From assembly GCF_037622515.1 (NCBI RefSeq), contig NZ_JBBJCN010000003.1, positions 682,001-746,000 on the forward strand: DNA of 64,000 nt, given 5' to 3'. This document shows positions 9,007-16,890 of this stretch, in pieces. Below the pieces are notes generated by a model. It was not told the DNA's origin, did no database searches, and saw only the letters and a list, made by a program, of their open reading frames with translations. Position numbers and translations under genes: made by a program. Origin of the DNA: Paradesertivirga superstes. Its GTDB lineage: Bacteria; Bacteroidota; Bacteroidia; Sphingobacteriales; Sphingobacteriaceae. Positions within the stretch are counted from its first letter, which is position 1. The number at the start of each line of letters is the position of its first letter.

Positions 9007-10350
9007 CTATTTCTTGCCAAAAGGCATTTTCGGCATCCCTTTCATCATTTTAGCCATTTGAGCAGGATTACTAAATTGTTTCATCACCTTACGCATATCC
9101 TCAAATTGCTTAATCAGCTTGTTTACTTCCTGCAATTGATTTCCCGAACCGTTTGCAATACGGGCTCTCCGGCTTTGATTAATTGAATCAGGATTTTCAC
9201 GTTCAAAAGGGGTCATGGAACGGATAATTGCTTCGATAGGTTTAAAAGCATTATCGTCAATATCCATATCTTTCACAGCTTTCCCCACGCCTGGTATCAT
9301 TCCTACCAGGTCCTTCATGTTCCCCATTTTCTTAATCTGCTGAATCTGTCCAAGAAAATCATTAAAATCAAACTTGTTCTTTCGGATCTTTTTCTGAAGT
9401 TCGGCAGCTTCCTTTTCATCAAACTGTTGCTGAGCACGTTCAACAAGTGAAACCACATCACCCATCCCTAAAATACGGGAAGCCATTCTTTCCGGATAAA
9501 ACACATCCAGAGCTTCCATTTTTTCACCGGTACCAATAAATTTAATTGGCTTGTTTACAACCGACTTAATAGATAATGCAGCTCCGCCCCGGGTGTCACC
9601 GTCTAGCTTGGTTAGAACCACTCCCGAAAAATCAAGACGGTCATTAAATGCTTTTGCAGTATTTACGGCATCCTGACCAGTCATTGAATCGACTACAAAA
9701 AGAATTTCATGCGGCTTGGTACTATCTTTAACAGCAGCAATTTCGTTCATCATGGCTTCATCAATTGCCAGACGTCCTGCTGTGTCAATAATCACCACAT
9801 TATTTCCATTGCGTTTTGCTTCCGCAATACCTTCCTGAGCAATTCCTACAGGATCTTTGGATTCAAGGTTTACATAAACAGGCACTCCGATCTGACCACC
9901 TAAAACCTGAAGTTGATCAATAGCAGCCGGACGGTATATATCGCCTGCTACCAAAAGCGGTTTTTTCCCTTTTTTAGTTTTTAGAAAATTGGCAAGTTTC
10001 CCGCTAAAGGTGGTTTTACCTGCTCCATTTAATCCGGCGATTAAAATAATGGTTGGGTTAGCACCTGTCTCAAGCTCGGTTACAGAACCGCCCATTAATT
10101 CGGCCAGTTCATCATTCATTATTTTAGTAAGCAACTGCCCGGGCGAAACTGCGGTTAGCACATTTTGACCCAATGCCTTTTGTCTTACTTCATCGGTAAA
10201 TGCTTTTGCGGTTTTATAGTTGACGTCAGCATCCAGAAGGGCTTTTCGAACTTCCTTCATGGTTTCTGCCACGTTAATTTCAGTAATTGTTCCCTGACCC
10301 TTTAGAACTTTAAATGCCCTGTCAAGTTTATCCTGTAAGTTTTCAAACAT
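9007..10350 (-). CDS. ffh: Signal recognition particle GTPase Ffh (SRP54)
   Basis: Ffh binds 4.5S RNA and targets signal-bearing nascent chains to the FtsY receptor at the membrane. An N-domain helix bundle (residues 1-95) is followed by the GTPase domain with G1 GLNGAGKTT at 106-114, DIYRPAA at 137-143, DTAGR at 189-193 and TKLDGD at 247-252. The M domain carries the RNA-binding SRRARIANGSG segment and a Met-rich tail ending MAKMMKGMPKMPFGKK, which forms the signal-peptide groove. At 447 residues it is full length. It has its own promoter box and terminator. The SRP RNA gene is not in this window as far as I can see. Confidence 0.97.
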   Translation of the reverse strand: MFENLQDKLDRAFKVLKGQGTITEINVAETMKEVRKALLDADVNYKTAKAFTDEVRQKALGQNVLTAVSPGQLLTKIMNDELAELMGGSVTELETGANPTIILIAGLNGAGKTTFSGKLANFLKTKKGKKPLLVAGDIYRPAAIDQLQVLGGQIGVPVYVNLESKDPVGIAQEGIAEAKRNGNNVVIIDTAGRLAIDEAMMNEIAAVKDSTKPHEILFVVDSMTGQDAVNTAKAFNDRLDFSGVVLTKLDGDTRGGAALSIKSVVNKPIKFIGTGEKMEALDVFYPERMASRILGMGDVVSLVERAQQQFDEKEAAELQKKIRKNKFDFNDFLGQIQQIKKMGNMKDLVGMIPGVGKAVKDMDIDDNAFKPIEAIIRSMTPFERENPDSINQSRRARIANGSGNQLQEVNKLIKQFEDMRKVMKQFSNPAQMAKMMKGMPKMPFGKK

Positions 10351-10374
10351 GCTTTCTCTGCTTTAAACAGCCGG

Positions 10375-10382
10375 CAAATTTA
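10375..10382 (-). promoter_or_regulatory. Promoter -7 box of ffh
   Basis: On the minus strand TAAATTTG runs from 10382 to 10375, matching TAnnTTTG. A TTG lies about 16 bases upstream, a little close for the -33 element. Transcription would begin near 10368, giving an 18-base leader before the ATG at 10350. Confidence 0.5.
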
Positions 10383-10563
10383 ACGATTTTTCATATCACA
10401 AGTGATTTATTTTGGAGCATATTACACTTAAATTCAAGGTAATGCTGCAGATGTCTATCCTGATCTATCCTCTGATTAGCAGTCAGGTTTCCCCAATCCA
10501 GAAATAAGTTTAAGATGGATATTATCCGACAGAGTTAAGCGTCGTCTTTTAAACTGATTTTAA

Positions 10564-10589
10564 TGTCCCAATTGAACAGCCTGGGGACA
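10564..10589 (-). terminator. Weak stem-loop after the DUF3078 gene
   Basis: TGTCCC (10564-10569) and GGGACA (10584-10589) can pair around a 14-base loop. Read on the minus strand it is followed by TTAAAATC only, so it is a poor intrinsic terminator. It may still mark the end of the upstream minus-strand transcript. Confidence 0.3.
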
Positions 10590-10630
10590 AAAAATTTACA
10601 CTATTTGGTACTCGACGAACTCCAGGTAAA

Positions 10631-11620
10631 TTACCTCGGAAGTTTAACCATAATGCCTAATGACAAGGCCTGACTTGCTTGAATTTTTGTGCTGGCATCA
10701 TCATCATAAACTGCAATACCAGCTACAGAAACGTTCACTGATTTATTCACTTTAGCCTGAAGCGTTATATCAAGCCTTTGATCAATATTTTTCAGCTTTT
10801 CATAATTCGCAAACATTGAATACCGGCTTTTAAGATTGACATTCGTTGCTACTTCTTTTTCAAAATTTGTTACCACCTGAAAAGCCAGCTCGTTTCTGAA
10901 TGTTTGTCCAGGTGTAACACCAAAGTTTTTAGGATTAGTAAGATAAAGGTCCCTATCCAGCACAAAAGTTTGCCGTGCCGTGCCAGTGCCTATTCGAAGC
11001 CAAAAAGATTTAGTAGTTTTAAATTCAAAACCAAGCGATTCTGTTAAATAACCCGGAGACATGAACCGGGAAATTAATGTTTGGATTTCATCACCATTTT
11101 TATCCTTTTTAAAAGAGTATCCTCTATCAAACTGAGATTCAAAATTTATTGAACCAAAAAAAGACCAGTGCTTAGAAAGCTTTAAGGCCACTTTGTTATC
11201 CCAATAAAGACGATCATTTGTCTTTCTCTGTAACTGTCCTTTATTCTTAAGCTTGCCAAACTGCATAATAACCTCAGTTACAAAGCTTTTGTCATCTTTG
11301 GTATAGTCCGCTTTAAAATTAGACTGGGCTCCAAAAGCAATCGAATTTACACCGCCACCCCTCCAGTTATCACTGAAAGTAGCCTGATTCATGTTTATAC
11401 CAAAAGCCGTCCAGTTTTTCCAATAGTTAATTTTTAATTTTAAATCTGATTCGGGGATTTGAATGGGTAATATTTGCAATACAGGCCTTCTAACCGGCAG
11501 AATATTTCTTTTAGGATATTCCTTTAAGTTACTTAACTCACTTGTATCAACCACTGCTTGCTGAGAGAAAGCTGTAACTGAACAAAAAGCAAAATAAGAA
11601 AAGATCAGAATACGCAACAT
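10631..11620 (-). CDS. DUF3078 exported protein, outer-membrane-like
   Basis: This belongs to the DUF3078 family of Bacteroidota, exported proteins of unknown function predicted to form an outer-membrane barrel. The family signature is visible as WKNWTAFGINMNQATFSDNW followed by GGGVNSIAFGAQ, then a series of amphipathic strands rich in Lys and aromatic residues. I place the start at the ATG at 11620, which gives the signal peptide MLRILIFSYFAFCSVTAFS, about 329 residues in all. An in-frame GTG at 11668 would add 16 residues ahead of the signal peptide and is less likely. It lies 66 bases downstream of the HExxH gene on the same strand and may be co-transcribed with it. Confidence 0.82.
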   Translation of the reverse strand: MLRILIFSYFAFCSVTAFSQQAVVDTSELSNLKEYPKRNILPVRRPVLQILPIQIPESDLKLKINYWKNWTAFGINMNQATFSDNWRGGGVNSIAFGAQSNFKADYTKDDKSFVTEVIMQFGKLKNKGQLQRKTNDRLYWDNKVALKLSKHWSFFGSINFESQFDRGYSFKKDKNGDEIQTLISRFMSPGYLTESLGFEFKTTKSFWLRIGTGTARQTFVLDRDLYLTNPKNFGVTPGQTFRNELAFQVVTNFEKEVATNVNLKSRYSMFANYEKLKNIDQRLDITLQAKVNKSVNVSVAGIAVYDDDASTKIQASQALSLGIMVKLPR

Positions 11621-11686
11621 TAAAGCAAAGAAACTTAAAAATCTCCTATGATAAAAATTGATTGACACCTCTGCTGTAACATTTTA

Positions 11687-12010
11687 TTACAAAAAATTAA
11701 TCCAGGCCCAAAATTTTCGTTCAGCCAGGTAATTCTCATTAGCTTCCCTGGAATATGCTTCCTTTTCAAAAACTATATTTAAATATGCTTGATTGTGGTT
11801 CAGGAACTTTATCAGGTTATAAAAATAGTGCAGCAGGTAAAAAATATAAAAACCAATTAATAGCAATTCGAGCTGTTGCTGCAAATGGATTTTTTCATGG
11901 TTTATAAATTTTTTGTGCTCCTTAAAATTTAACTTTTTGATTATGATAAAGGGAAAAAGAGCCATGCCGGCTACCGGCAGATAAGGAAAATAAATTACCG
12001 GAAATTTCAT
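11687..12010 (-). CDS. Small membrane protein with HExxH zinc-protease motif
   Basis: The 107-residue product has hydrophobic segments at about 5-24 and 48-66. Between them is the motif N-HEKIH-LQQQ at residues 37-45, a canonical HExxH metallopeptidase signature. EKEAYSREAN at 82-91 could supply the third, glutamate, zinc ligand (E82 or E84) in a gluzincin arrangement. This looks like a minimal version of the M48/M56 membrane protease core, far shorter than HtpX or BlaR1. I do not recognise a named family. The ATG overlaps the stop codon of the upstream gene by four bases, so the two are probably translated together. Function and proteolytic activity are inferred only from the motif. Confidence 0.68.
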   Translation of the reverse strand: MKFPVIYFPYLPVAGMALFPFIIIKKLNFKEHKKFINHEKIHLQQQLELLLIGFYIFYLLHYFYNLIKFLNHNQAYLNIVFEKEAYSREANENYLAERKFWAWINFL

Positions 12011-12768
12011 TGTCCCCGTGTCGGATTTAGAGGTGGAAGCCTATAAGCATCTGGCTGCTTTTTATAACGTTGATAAGAAGACTTAATAAAATCAATCAAT
12101 GCATAATCATTTGCATCTAACGCAAAATTGTATGAGGGCCTGTATTGCTCCATAAAATCGCGTAAATTATCATTCGACAATCCGGTTACACTATTCACCA
12201 ATCTCGCAGAATAACGGTAATTAATTAACTGATCGCGATAGTCGCGCTCAATGATTTTTTGCAGATACCTCGCATTCTTTCCCTCTTTACTTAAGATGCT
12301 CCAAAGTGCATCAATGCCCAAACCAGCACCGCCCGTCCCATTTGCCCCGCCTATCTGAAGAATATCTTTTGTATTACCTTTCCGGTAAGCATCTTTGAAT
12401 TCTTCCTTAGTCCGGTTTAATTTATCGTTTGGATTTAAGGTCGTGTCTCTTACTGTTACTTCGTTAAGAAGGATGCTATTCCGCTTTAAATAGAAAATTA
12501 TTGCCGATTGCGACTGAACGCTAATAGTATCTACCACGTAACCAGGAACCGCCGCAATTAAAACGTCACCCACAGAAGCTGTTGTCGTAAACTCCCCTTT
12601 GGTATTATTGTAAAAGCCTTTATGGGTATTGGTATTGTAAATATATACTCTTGAGAGCCGTTGTTTAGTATCAACATCAAATACAATACCTTGAACGGGT
12701 CTACTCTGAGAGTAAAGCTTAAAGGCCGTGGAAATAACTAAAATACCGAGTAATATTATACGTTTCAA
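12007..12768 (-). CDS. Exported carboxypeptidase-regulatory-like domain protein
   Basis: The 253-residue product begins with a signal peptide (MKRIILLGILVISTAFKLYS). A carboxypeptidase-regulatory-like or CNA-B-type beta-sandwich follows at about 24-95: VQGIVFDVDTKQRLSRVYIY is the usual opening and NTKGEFTTTASVGD the usual middle. This resembles the N-terminal extension of SusC-like receptors, but no plug or barrel follows. The C-terminal 150 residues are helical and unassigned. The start codon is TTG at 12768; no ATG is available that would preserve the signal peptide. It overlaps the HExxH gene by four bases, which suggests the two work together in the envelope. Confidence 0.7.
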   Translation of the reverse strand: MKRIILLGILVISTAFKLYSQSRPVQGIVFDVDTKQRLSRVYIYNTNTHKGFYNNTKGEFTTTASVGDVLIAAVPGYVVDTISVQSQSAIIFYLKRNSILLNEVTVRDTTLNPNDKLNRTKEEFKDAYRKGNTKDILQIGGANGTGGAGLGIDALWSILSKEGKNARYLQKIIERDYRDQLINYRYSARLVNSVTGLSNDNLRDFMEQYRPSYNFALDANDYALIDFIKSSYQRYKKQPDAYRLPPLNPTRGQ

Positions 12769-12822
12769 GCCTTAAAGCTAATTTTTTATTAGAATGACAT
12801 CCTAATTTTAACACATATTAAC

Positions 12823-13650
12823 TTATTTCGAAACAAGTAATAGCTGGCCTAGTTTTACTTCAGTGCTTTGCAGGGAATTTAAAATTTTAACATCTTCAAC
12901 CGATATCCCAAAACGGCGGCTGATAGAAACTAATGTATCACCTGATTTCACTTCATAAATCTTCATAGCAAGAGCTCCCTTTTCAGCCCCCTCGGCTTGC
13001 TTAGTGGGTTCTTCTTTCACTATTTCAGCTAAAACTTTTTCTTCCCGCCGAACCTGTGCAATCATTGTGCTTTCTGCTCTGTCAAACTGATCTAATTCAT
13101 ACCGCTGAATCAAATCAATTAATAGGTCAGCATATTTTGGATTGGTCGCATATCCTGCTCGTTTTAAACCATATGCCCAGCCCTTATAATCATTTCTGTC
13201 AAGAAGAAATAACGAAGAATATCTTGTACGTTTCAGAAATTCAGAGTGATCGCGATAAGACTGTTCCGCATTTTCATAAACTCTGAAACATTCGCCTGCA
13301 GAATCATCATCCTTTAGAATAGTTGGACCGGTCCAGTTCACATTACACTTGATTCCAAAATGATTATTAGCTTCGGTTGCGAGAATACTGTTTCCACTGG
13401 CAGATTCAAGCAAACCCTGCGCCAGAGTTATACTGGCAGGTATTCCGCTTTTAATCATTTCCTCTATGGCAATAGACTTAAATCGCTCAATGTATTCTAA
13501 AGAAGTCAGGCTTTTGGAAAGGGTATTGGATTTGAATACTTTAACTGGTGCTTTAACGGGCTTGTGGGTTTCTCTTTTAGCTATTACCGGCTTTGTAGCT
13601 GTACAAGCTATCGAAAACACCGCACAAAATGTAAAAATAAATACTTTCAT
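12823..13650 (-). CDS. Lipoprotein glucosaminidase (GH73-type) with LysM
   Basis: This is a predicted peptidoglycan hydrolase that cleaves GlcNAc-MurNAc strands. The start at ATG 13650 gives a lipoprotein signal MKVFIFTFCAVFSIAC with a lipobox-type cysteine at residue 16. An upstream in-frame ATG at 13680 would overlap the previous gene and spoil the signal. The glucosaminidase domain (about 50-190) has the catalytic-glutamate segment LAQGLLESASGNS and the family pattern NNHFGIKC, YENAEQSYRDHSEFL and KRAGYATNPKYADLL. A single LysM domain (YEVKSGDTLVSISRRFGIS) ends the protein. It lies 7 bases after a paralogue of the same architecture and is probably in one operon with it. Confidence 0.87.
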   Translation of the reverse strand: MKVFIFTFCAVFSIACTATKPVIAKRETHKPVKAPVKVFKSNTLSKSLTSLEYIERFKSIAIEEMIKSGIPASITLAQGLLESASGNSILATEANNHFGIKCNVNWTGPTILKDDDSAGECFRVYENAEQSYRDHSEFLKRTRYSSLFLLDRNDYKGWAYGLKRAGYATNPKYADLLIDLIQRYELDQFDRAESTMIAQVRREEKVLAEIVKEEPTKQAEGAEKGALAMKIYEVKSGDTLVSISRRFGISVEDVKILNSLQSTEVKLGQLLLVSK

Positions 13651-13657
13651 TAATTTT

Positions 13658-14332
13658 CTATAAATACAACTGTTGTCCAATCGTTAATATGTTTGATTTT
13701 AATTCGTTCTTTTCTTTGATCGCTCCAACCGTAGTCTGAAAGCGTTTTGCTATAAGTTGCAGAGTATCACCCTTTTTAACGGAATAAACCATCGGTTGGT
13801 TACTCCTATTATCATTTGCTAAAATTGTTCTTTGTGGATTTAAGATCATAGGGCTCACCGGACCATCATACTCATATAGCTTATAGGCTTTTATAATAGC
13901 CATTACCTGAGTGGCCCAGGTTCCGCTGGCGGCATACCCGCCTCTGTGTATTCCATAAACCCAGCTTTTATAATCGTCGACTGGATATTTGCTAAAAAGA
14001 CTCGAGAATCTCTTTTTCAATAAATTAGCAAAGTCTGTATAAGAAGCATCGACATTTTCATAGCCCTTATAAGCCGACTTAATAGGCTTGGGACCACTGC
14101 TTCCTTTCATCCCGAAATGATTGTTTAGATATTTAGCTATCTTACTATTTCCACTGGCAGATTCATGGATAGCAACCCCTAGAACGATACTGGCCGGAAC
14201 CCCGTACTGATTCATTGTACGTATTGCCGCTTCATTGTATAATTCAATATATTTTTTTGCTGCCGACTGTGCCGATACTGTTATGTTAAAACATAAAACC
14301 GACAAGAAAATGATTAGTACTTTTTTAATCAT
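13658..14332 (-). CDS. Secreted glucosaminidase (GH73-type) with LysM
   Basis: This 224-residue peptidoglycan hydrolase is paralogous to the next gene. It has a cleavable signal peptide (MIKKVLIIFLSVLCFNITVSA) rather than a lipobox, so it should be free in the periplasm. The glucosaminidase domain shows VLGVAIHESASGNS with the catalytic glutamate, NNHFGMKG, YENVDASYTDFANLL and HRGGYAASGTWATQVM. A C-terminal LysM module (YSVKKGDTLQLIAKRF) would bind glycan strands. It starts 4 bases after the O-methyltransferase stop codon. The pair differ in anchoring, which suggests different placement of similar activities. Confidence 0.87.
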   Translation of the reverse strand: MIKKVLIIFLSVLCFNITVSAQSAAKKYIELYNEAAIRTMNQYGVPASIVLGVAIHESASGNSKIAKYLNNHFGMKGSSGPKPIKSAYKGYENVDASYTDFANLLKKRFSSLFSKYPVDDYKSWVYGIHRGGYAASGTWATQVMAIIKAYKLYEYDGPVSPMILNPQRTILANDNRSNQPMVYSVKKGDTLQLIAKRFQTTVGAIKEKNELKSNILTIGQQLYL

Positions 14333-14336
14333 AGTT

Positions 14337-14972
14337 TTACAGTTTACGGATTATAAATAAACCATCCCGTACCGGCAGAATTAATTTCTCTGTACGCTGG
14401 TCGTTACTTACTTTTTCATTAAAACTTCGGATAGCTTCAGTGTCTTTATCTGTAGCTCCTGAAATTATTTTACCACTCCATAGCACATTATCTACTATAA
14501 TAAGGCCCCCTTTTTTTACCTTCTCAAAAACTAAATCGTAATAAGATCCATTGTTCTTTTTATCCGCATCGATAAATACAATATCAAAAATTTCATCCAA
14601 GCCGGGAATAACAGTCATGGCATTCCCTATGTGGTACTCAATTTTAGTACTGAAACGTGAAGAATCAAAGTATTGTTGTACGCGTTCCTCAAGTTCTGCA
14701 TTTATATCTATGGTATGAATGATCCCGTCTTCTGTCAGACCTTCTGCCAGGCAAAGCGTAGCGTAACCGGTATAAGTACCAATTTCAAGAATTCGGGAAG
14801 GAGAAATGATTTTACTTAGAAAACTCAGGACACGACCCTGGTAATGCCCTGAAAGCATTCTTGGCATAGGTACCTTTAAATGCGTTTCACGGTTTATATA
14901 TCTGAGCAATTCCGGTTCGGATTGGCAATGATGCTCAAGATAGATCTGCAGTCCCTCAGTAAGCAGTTCCAT
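14337..14972 (-). CDS. O-methyltransferase (class I, SAM-dependent)
   Basis: This is a member of the COMT/caffeoyl-CoA O-methyltransferase-like family, which moves a methyl group from SAM to a hydroxyl, usually of a catechol, with a divalent metal. The SAM site is ILEIGTYTGYATLCLAEGL near residue 61. HTIDIN binds the ribose, and IVFIDADKKN (about 131-140) plus IIVDNVLWSG supply the metal ligands and catalytic region. The 211-residue length is normal. The substrate is unknown. It starts a minus-strand run with the two GH73 genes (4-base gap), a linkage that may be only transcriptional. Confidence 0.87.
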   Translation of the reverse strand: MELLTEGLQIYLEHHCQSEPELLRYINRETHLKVPMPRMLSGHYQGRVLSFLSKIISPSRILEIGTYTGYATLCLAEGLTEDGIIHTIDINAELEERVQQYFDSSRFSTKIEYHIGNAMTVIPGLDEIFDIVFIDADKKNNGSYYDLVFEKVKKGGLIIVDNVLWSGKIISGATDKDTEAIRSFNEKVSNDQRTEKLILPVRDGLFIIRKL

Positions 14973-15078
14973 GACTGCAAATATAAGGTTTTTGATTTTT
15001 TTTCAAGCATTTACTTCCTAAAGCTATGTAGATCAACCATATACTGGCTCCTGAGCGCTTGTAAAGCAATAAATATCC

Positions 15079-15495
15079 TCAATTACTTTTCTTTTCCAGG
15101 TAAGATTGAAGGATTATAGTTGCTGAAATAGTATCGATTCTCTCTTTATTCTGCCTGTCTGTTTTTTTAAAACCACTTTGCGCTACAGTGGCTGATGCCA
15201 TTTTTGAGGTGAACCTTTCATCAATAGATTCAATTTTGATTTCAGGAAAATTCCTTTTTAAAATTGTAACAAAGCCTTTGACATGTTGTGCCGACTGTGA
15301 GGGACTCCCATCCATCTGTTTTGGATCGCCCACCACAAAGCATTCGATTTGTTCGGTTAACAGGTATTTTTTTATAAACTCAATTACATCTTTAGGATGA
15401 ATAGTGGTAAGGCCAGTTGCAATAATTTGCAGGGGATCAGTAACAGCCACACCAATTCTTTTGTTTCCGTAATCAAAAGCCATTATTCGTGCCAT
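15079..15495 (-). CDS. ruvX: Holliday junction resolvase-like RNase RuvX (YqgF)
   Basis: YqgF/RuvX is an RNase H-fold nuclease; in E. coli it acts in 16S rRNA 5-prime processing, and it has also been proposed as a Holliday junction resolvase. The 138-residue product shows the family motifs: MAFDYGNKRIGVAVTDP with the first catalytic Asp (D7), VVGDPKQMDGSPSQSA in the centre, SIDERFTSKMA with the Glu, and ERIDTISATIILQSYL with the last Asp. Length and motif order are typical. The heptamer-repeat element lies immediately upstream, between it and holB. Confidence 0.94.
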   Translation of the reverse strand: MARIMAFDYGNKRIGVAVTDPLQIIATGLTTIHPKDVIEFIKKYLLTEQIECFVVGDPKQMDGSPSQSAQHVKGFVTILKRNFPEIKIESIDERFTSKMASATVAQSGFKKTDRQNKERIDTISATIILQSYLEKKSN

Positions 15496-15552
15496 CAGGG
15501 AAGAATTTTCGTATTTTATTGTTCTAAATTTTACTAAAGAGGGCTTCGTCGT

Positions 15553-15730
15553 TTTGACATTTGAGACATTAGATATGAGAACTGAATAATGCCAAAACCT
15601 AATTTCTCAAATCTAGTACCTCCTGTCTGTATATTCAAATCTTTTTAACCGATTAATTCTCAATCTCAAATCTCAAATCTTTACTAAAGCACCAAAATCT
15701 CAAATCTCAAATCTTAAATCTCACATCTAA
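15553..15730. repeat. Heptamer-repeat intergenic element, copy 1
   Basis: A left part TTTGACATTTGAGACA (15553-15568) and AGATATGAGA (15571-15580) are followed by a right part built of 7-base units. TCTCAAA is at 15664, 15671, 15698 and 15705, with variants TCTTAAA at 15712 and TCTCACA at 15719. The left arm is roughly the reverse complement of the right-arm units. A second copy with the same left sequence (one mismatch in 16) lies at 52031-52172. The element fills the ruvX-holB divergent gap. Confidence 0.65.
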
Positions 15731-15747
15731 TTACTATTTTGCACCTT

Positions 15748-16890
15748 ATGCAGTTTTCTGAAATTGTAGGGCAACAGGAAGTAAAGCAACATCTGATTCA
15801 ATCCGTAATTGAAAACCGGGTGAGCCATGCCCAGTTATTTTTATCGCCGGAAGGCTCTGGCGGTTTAGCTCTTGCCCTGGCCTATGCCCAGTTTTTATCC
15901 TGTGAGAACCGATTGCCGGATGATAGCTGCGGAGAATGTTCATCCTGCAGAAAGTATAACAAACTCATTCATCCTGATCTTCATTTTTCTTATCCGTTTT
16001 TCGCAAAACATAAAGAAGACACTTCGTTAACATTTATTGAAGAATGGAGGGATGCGTTTCTGACTAATCCGTATTTAAATCTTGACGAATGGCGCAGCCA
16101 GCTTGATGCGGAAAATAAACAGGCAAATATTAACATTGCAGAATGTCACCAGATCATCAAAAAGCTGAGCATGAAGCAATTTGAGGCTGAGTATAAAGTG
16201 TTAATCATGTGGCTACCCGAGCATCTTGACAAAGCGGGGAACTCATTACTTAAATTAATAGAGGAGCCCCCCCAAAAAACCTTATTCCTGTTGGTAGCTC
16301 AGAACCAGGATCAAATATTAAACACCATTTTATCAAGGACACAACTAATAAAAATCCATCGTTTATCCGATAAAGACGTAACTGAATTTCTCATTAATAA
16401 GGGATTTACTGATGATCAGGCTATCAGAATTGCGTATCTAAGTGAAGGAAACCTGCAAACTGCTTTAACTTTAAGTAAAGAAGAAAACAATAATAACTTC
16501 GGCATTTTTTCTGATTGGCTAAGAACCTGTTTCACAAATAAAGGGCTTCAGGCCATAGAGTTTTCGGAGAACGCTGCACGATTTGGAAGAGAAAACCAAA
16601 AGAATCTGCTCAAATATGGCATGAAACTTTTGCGTGAAGTGATGATGATTTTATCAGGAGCAGATAAACTTGTGCATCTTCCTGGCAATGAAAAGGAATT
16701 TGTTGTTAACTTTAGCAAAACCTTAAACCTGGCAAAAGCCGAAGCAATAATTAACGAGCTTGAAAAAGCACACTATCATATAGAGAGGAATGCCAATCCT
16801 AAAATTTTATTTTTAGATGTATCTTTGCAATTTATAAAAATCTTAAAGTTTAATACGCTCCCTAAGGGGACTCAACATATATATAACTAA
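15748..16890 (+). CDS. holB: DNA polymerase III subunit delta-prime (clamp loader)
   Basis: Delta-prime is the stator of the clamp-loader complex that opens the sliding clamp on primed DNA. The N-terminus FSEIVGQQEVKQHLIQSVIENRVSHA is the classic DnaX/HolB opening. The P-loop is degenerate (SPEGSGGLALALA), as expected for delta-prime. A zinc-binding Cys set (CENRLPDDSCGECSSC) follows, then KVLIMWLPEHLDKAGNSLLKLIEEPP and LSRTQLI, the SRC/SRT motif that contacts the neighbouring subunit. The start is the ATG at 15748, 380 residues; a TTG at 15739 is rejected. It forms a tight operon with ricT and gldH. Confidence 0.92.
   Translation: MQFSEIVGQQEVKQHLIQSVIENRVSHAQLFLSPEGSGGLALALAYAQFLSCENRLPDDSCGECSSCRKYNKLIHPDLHFSYPFFAKHKEDTSLTFIEEWRDAFLTNPYLNLDEWRSQLDAENKQANINIAECHQIIKKLSMKQFEAEYKVLIMWLPEHLDKAGNSLLKLIEEPPQKTLFLLVAQNQDQILNTILSRTQLIKIHRLSDKDVTEFLINKGFTDDQAIRIAYLSEGNLQTALTLSKEENNNNFGIFSDWLRTCFTNKGLQAIEFSENAARFGRENQKNLLKYGMKLLREVMMILSGADKLVHLPGNEKEFVVNFSKTLNLAKAEAIINELEKAHYHIERNANPKILFLDVSLQFIKILKFNTLPKGTQHIYN

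Noticed and set aside
15664..15730. CRISPR array at the heptamer repeats
   Set aside because: The units are 7 bases long without unique spacers, and no cas genes are in the window.
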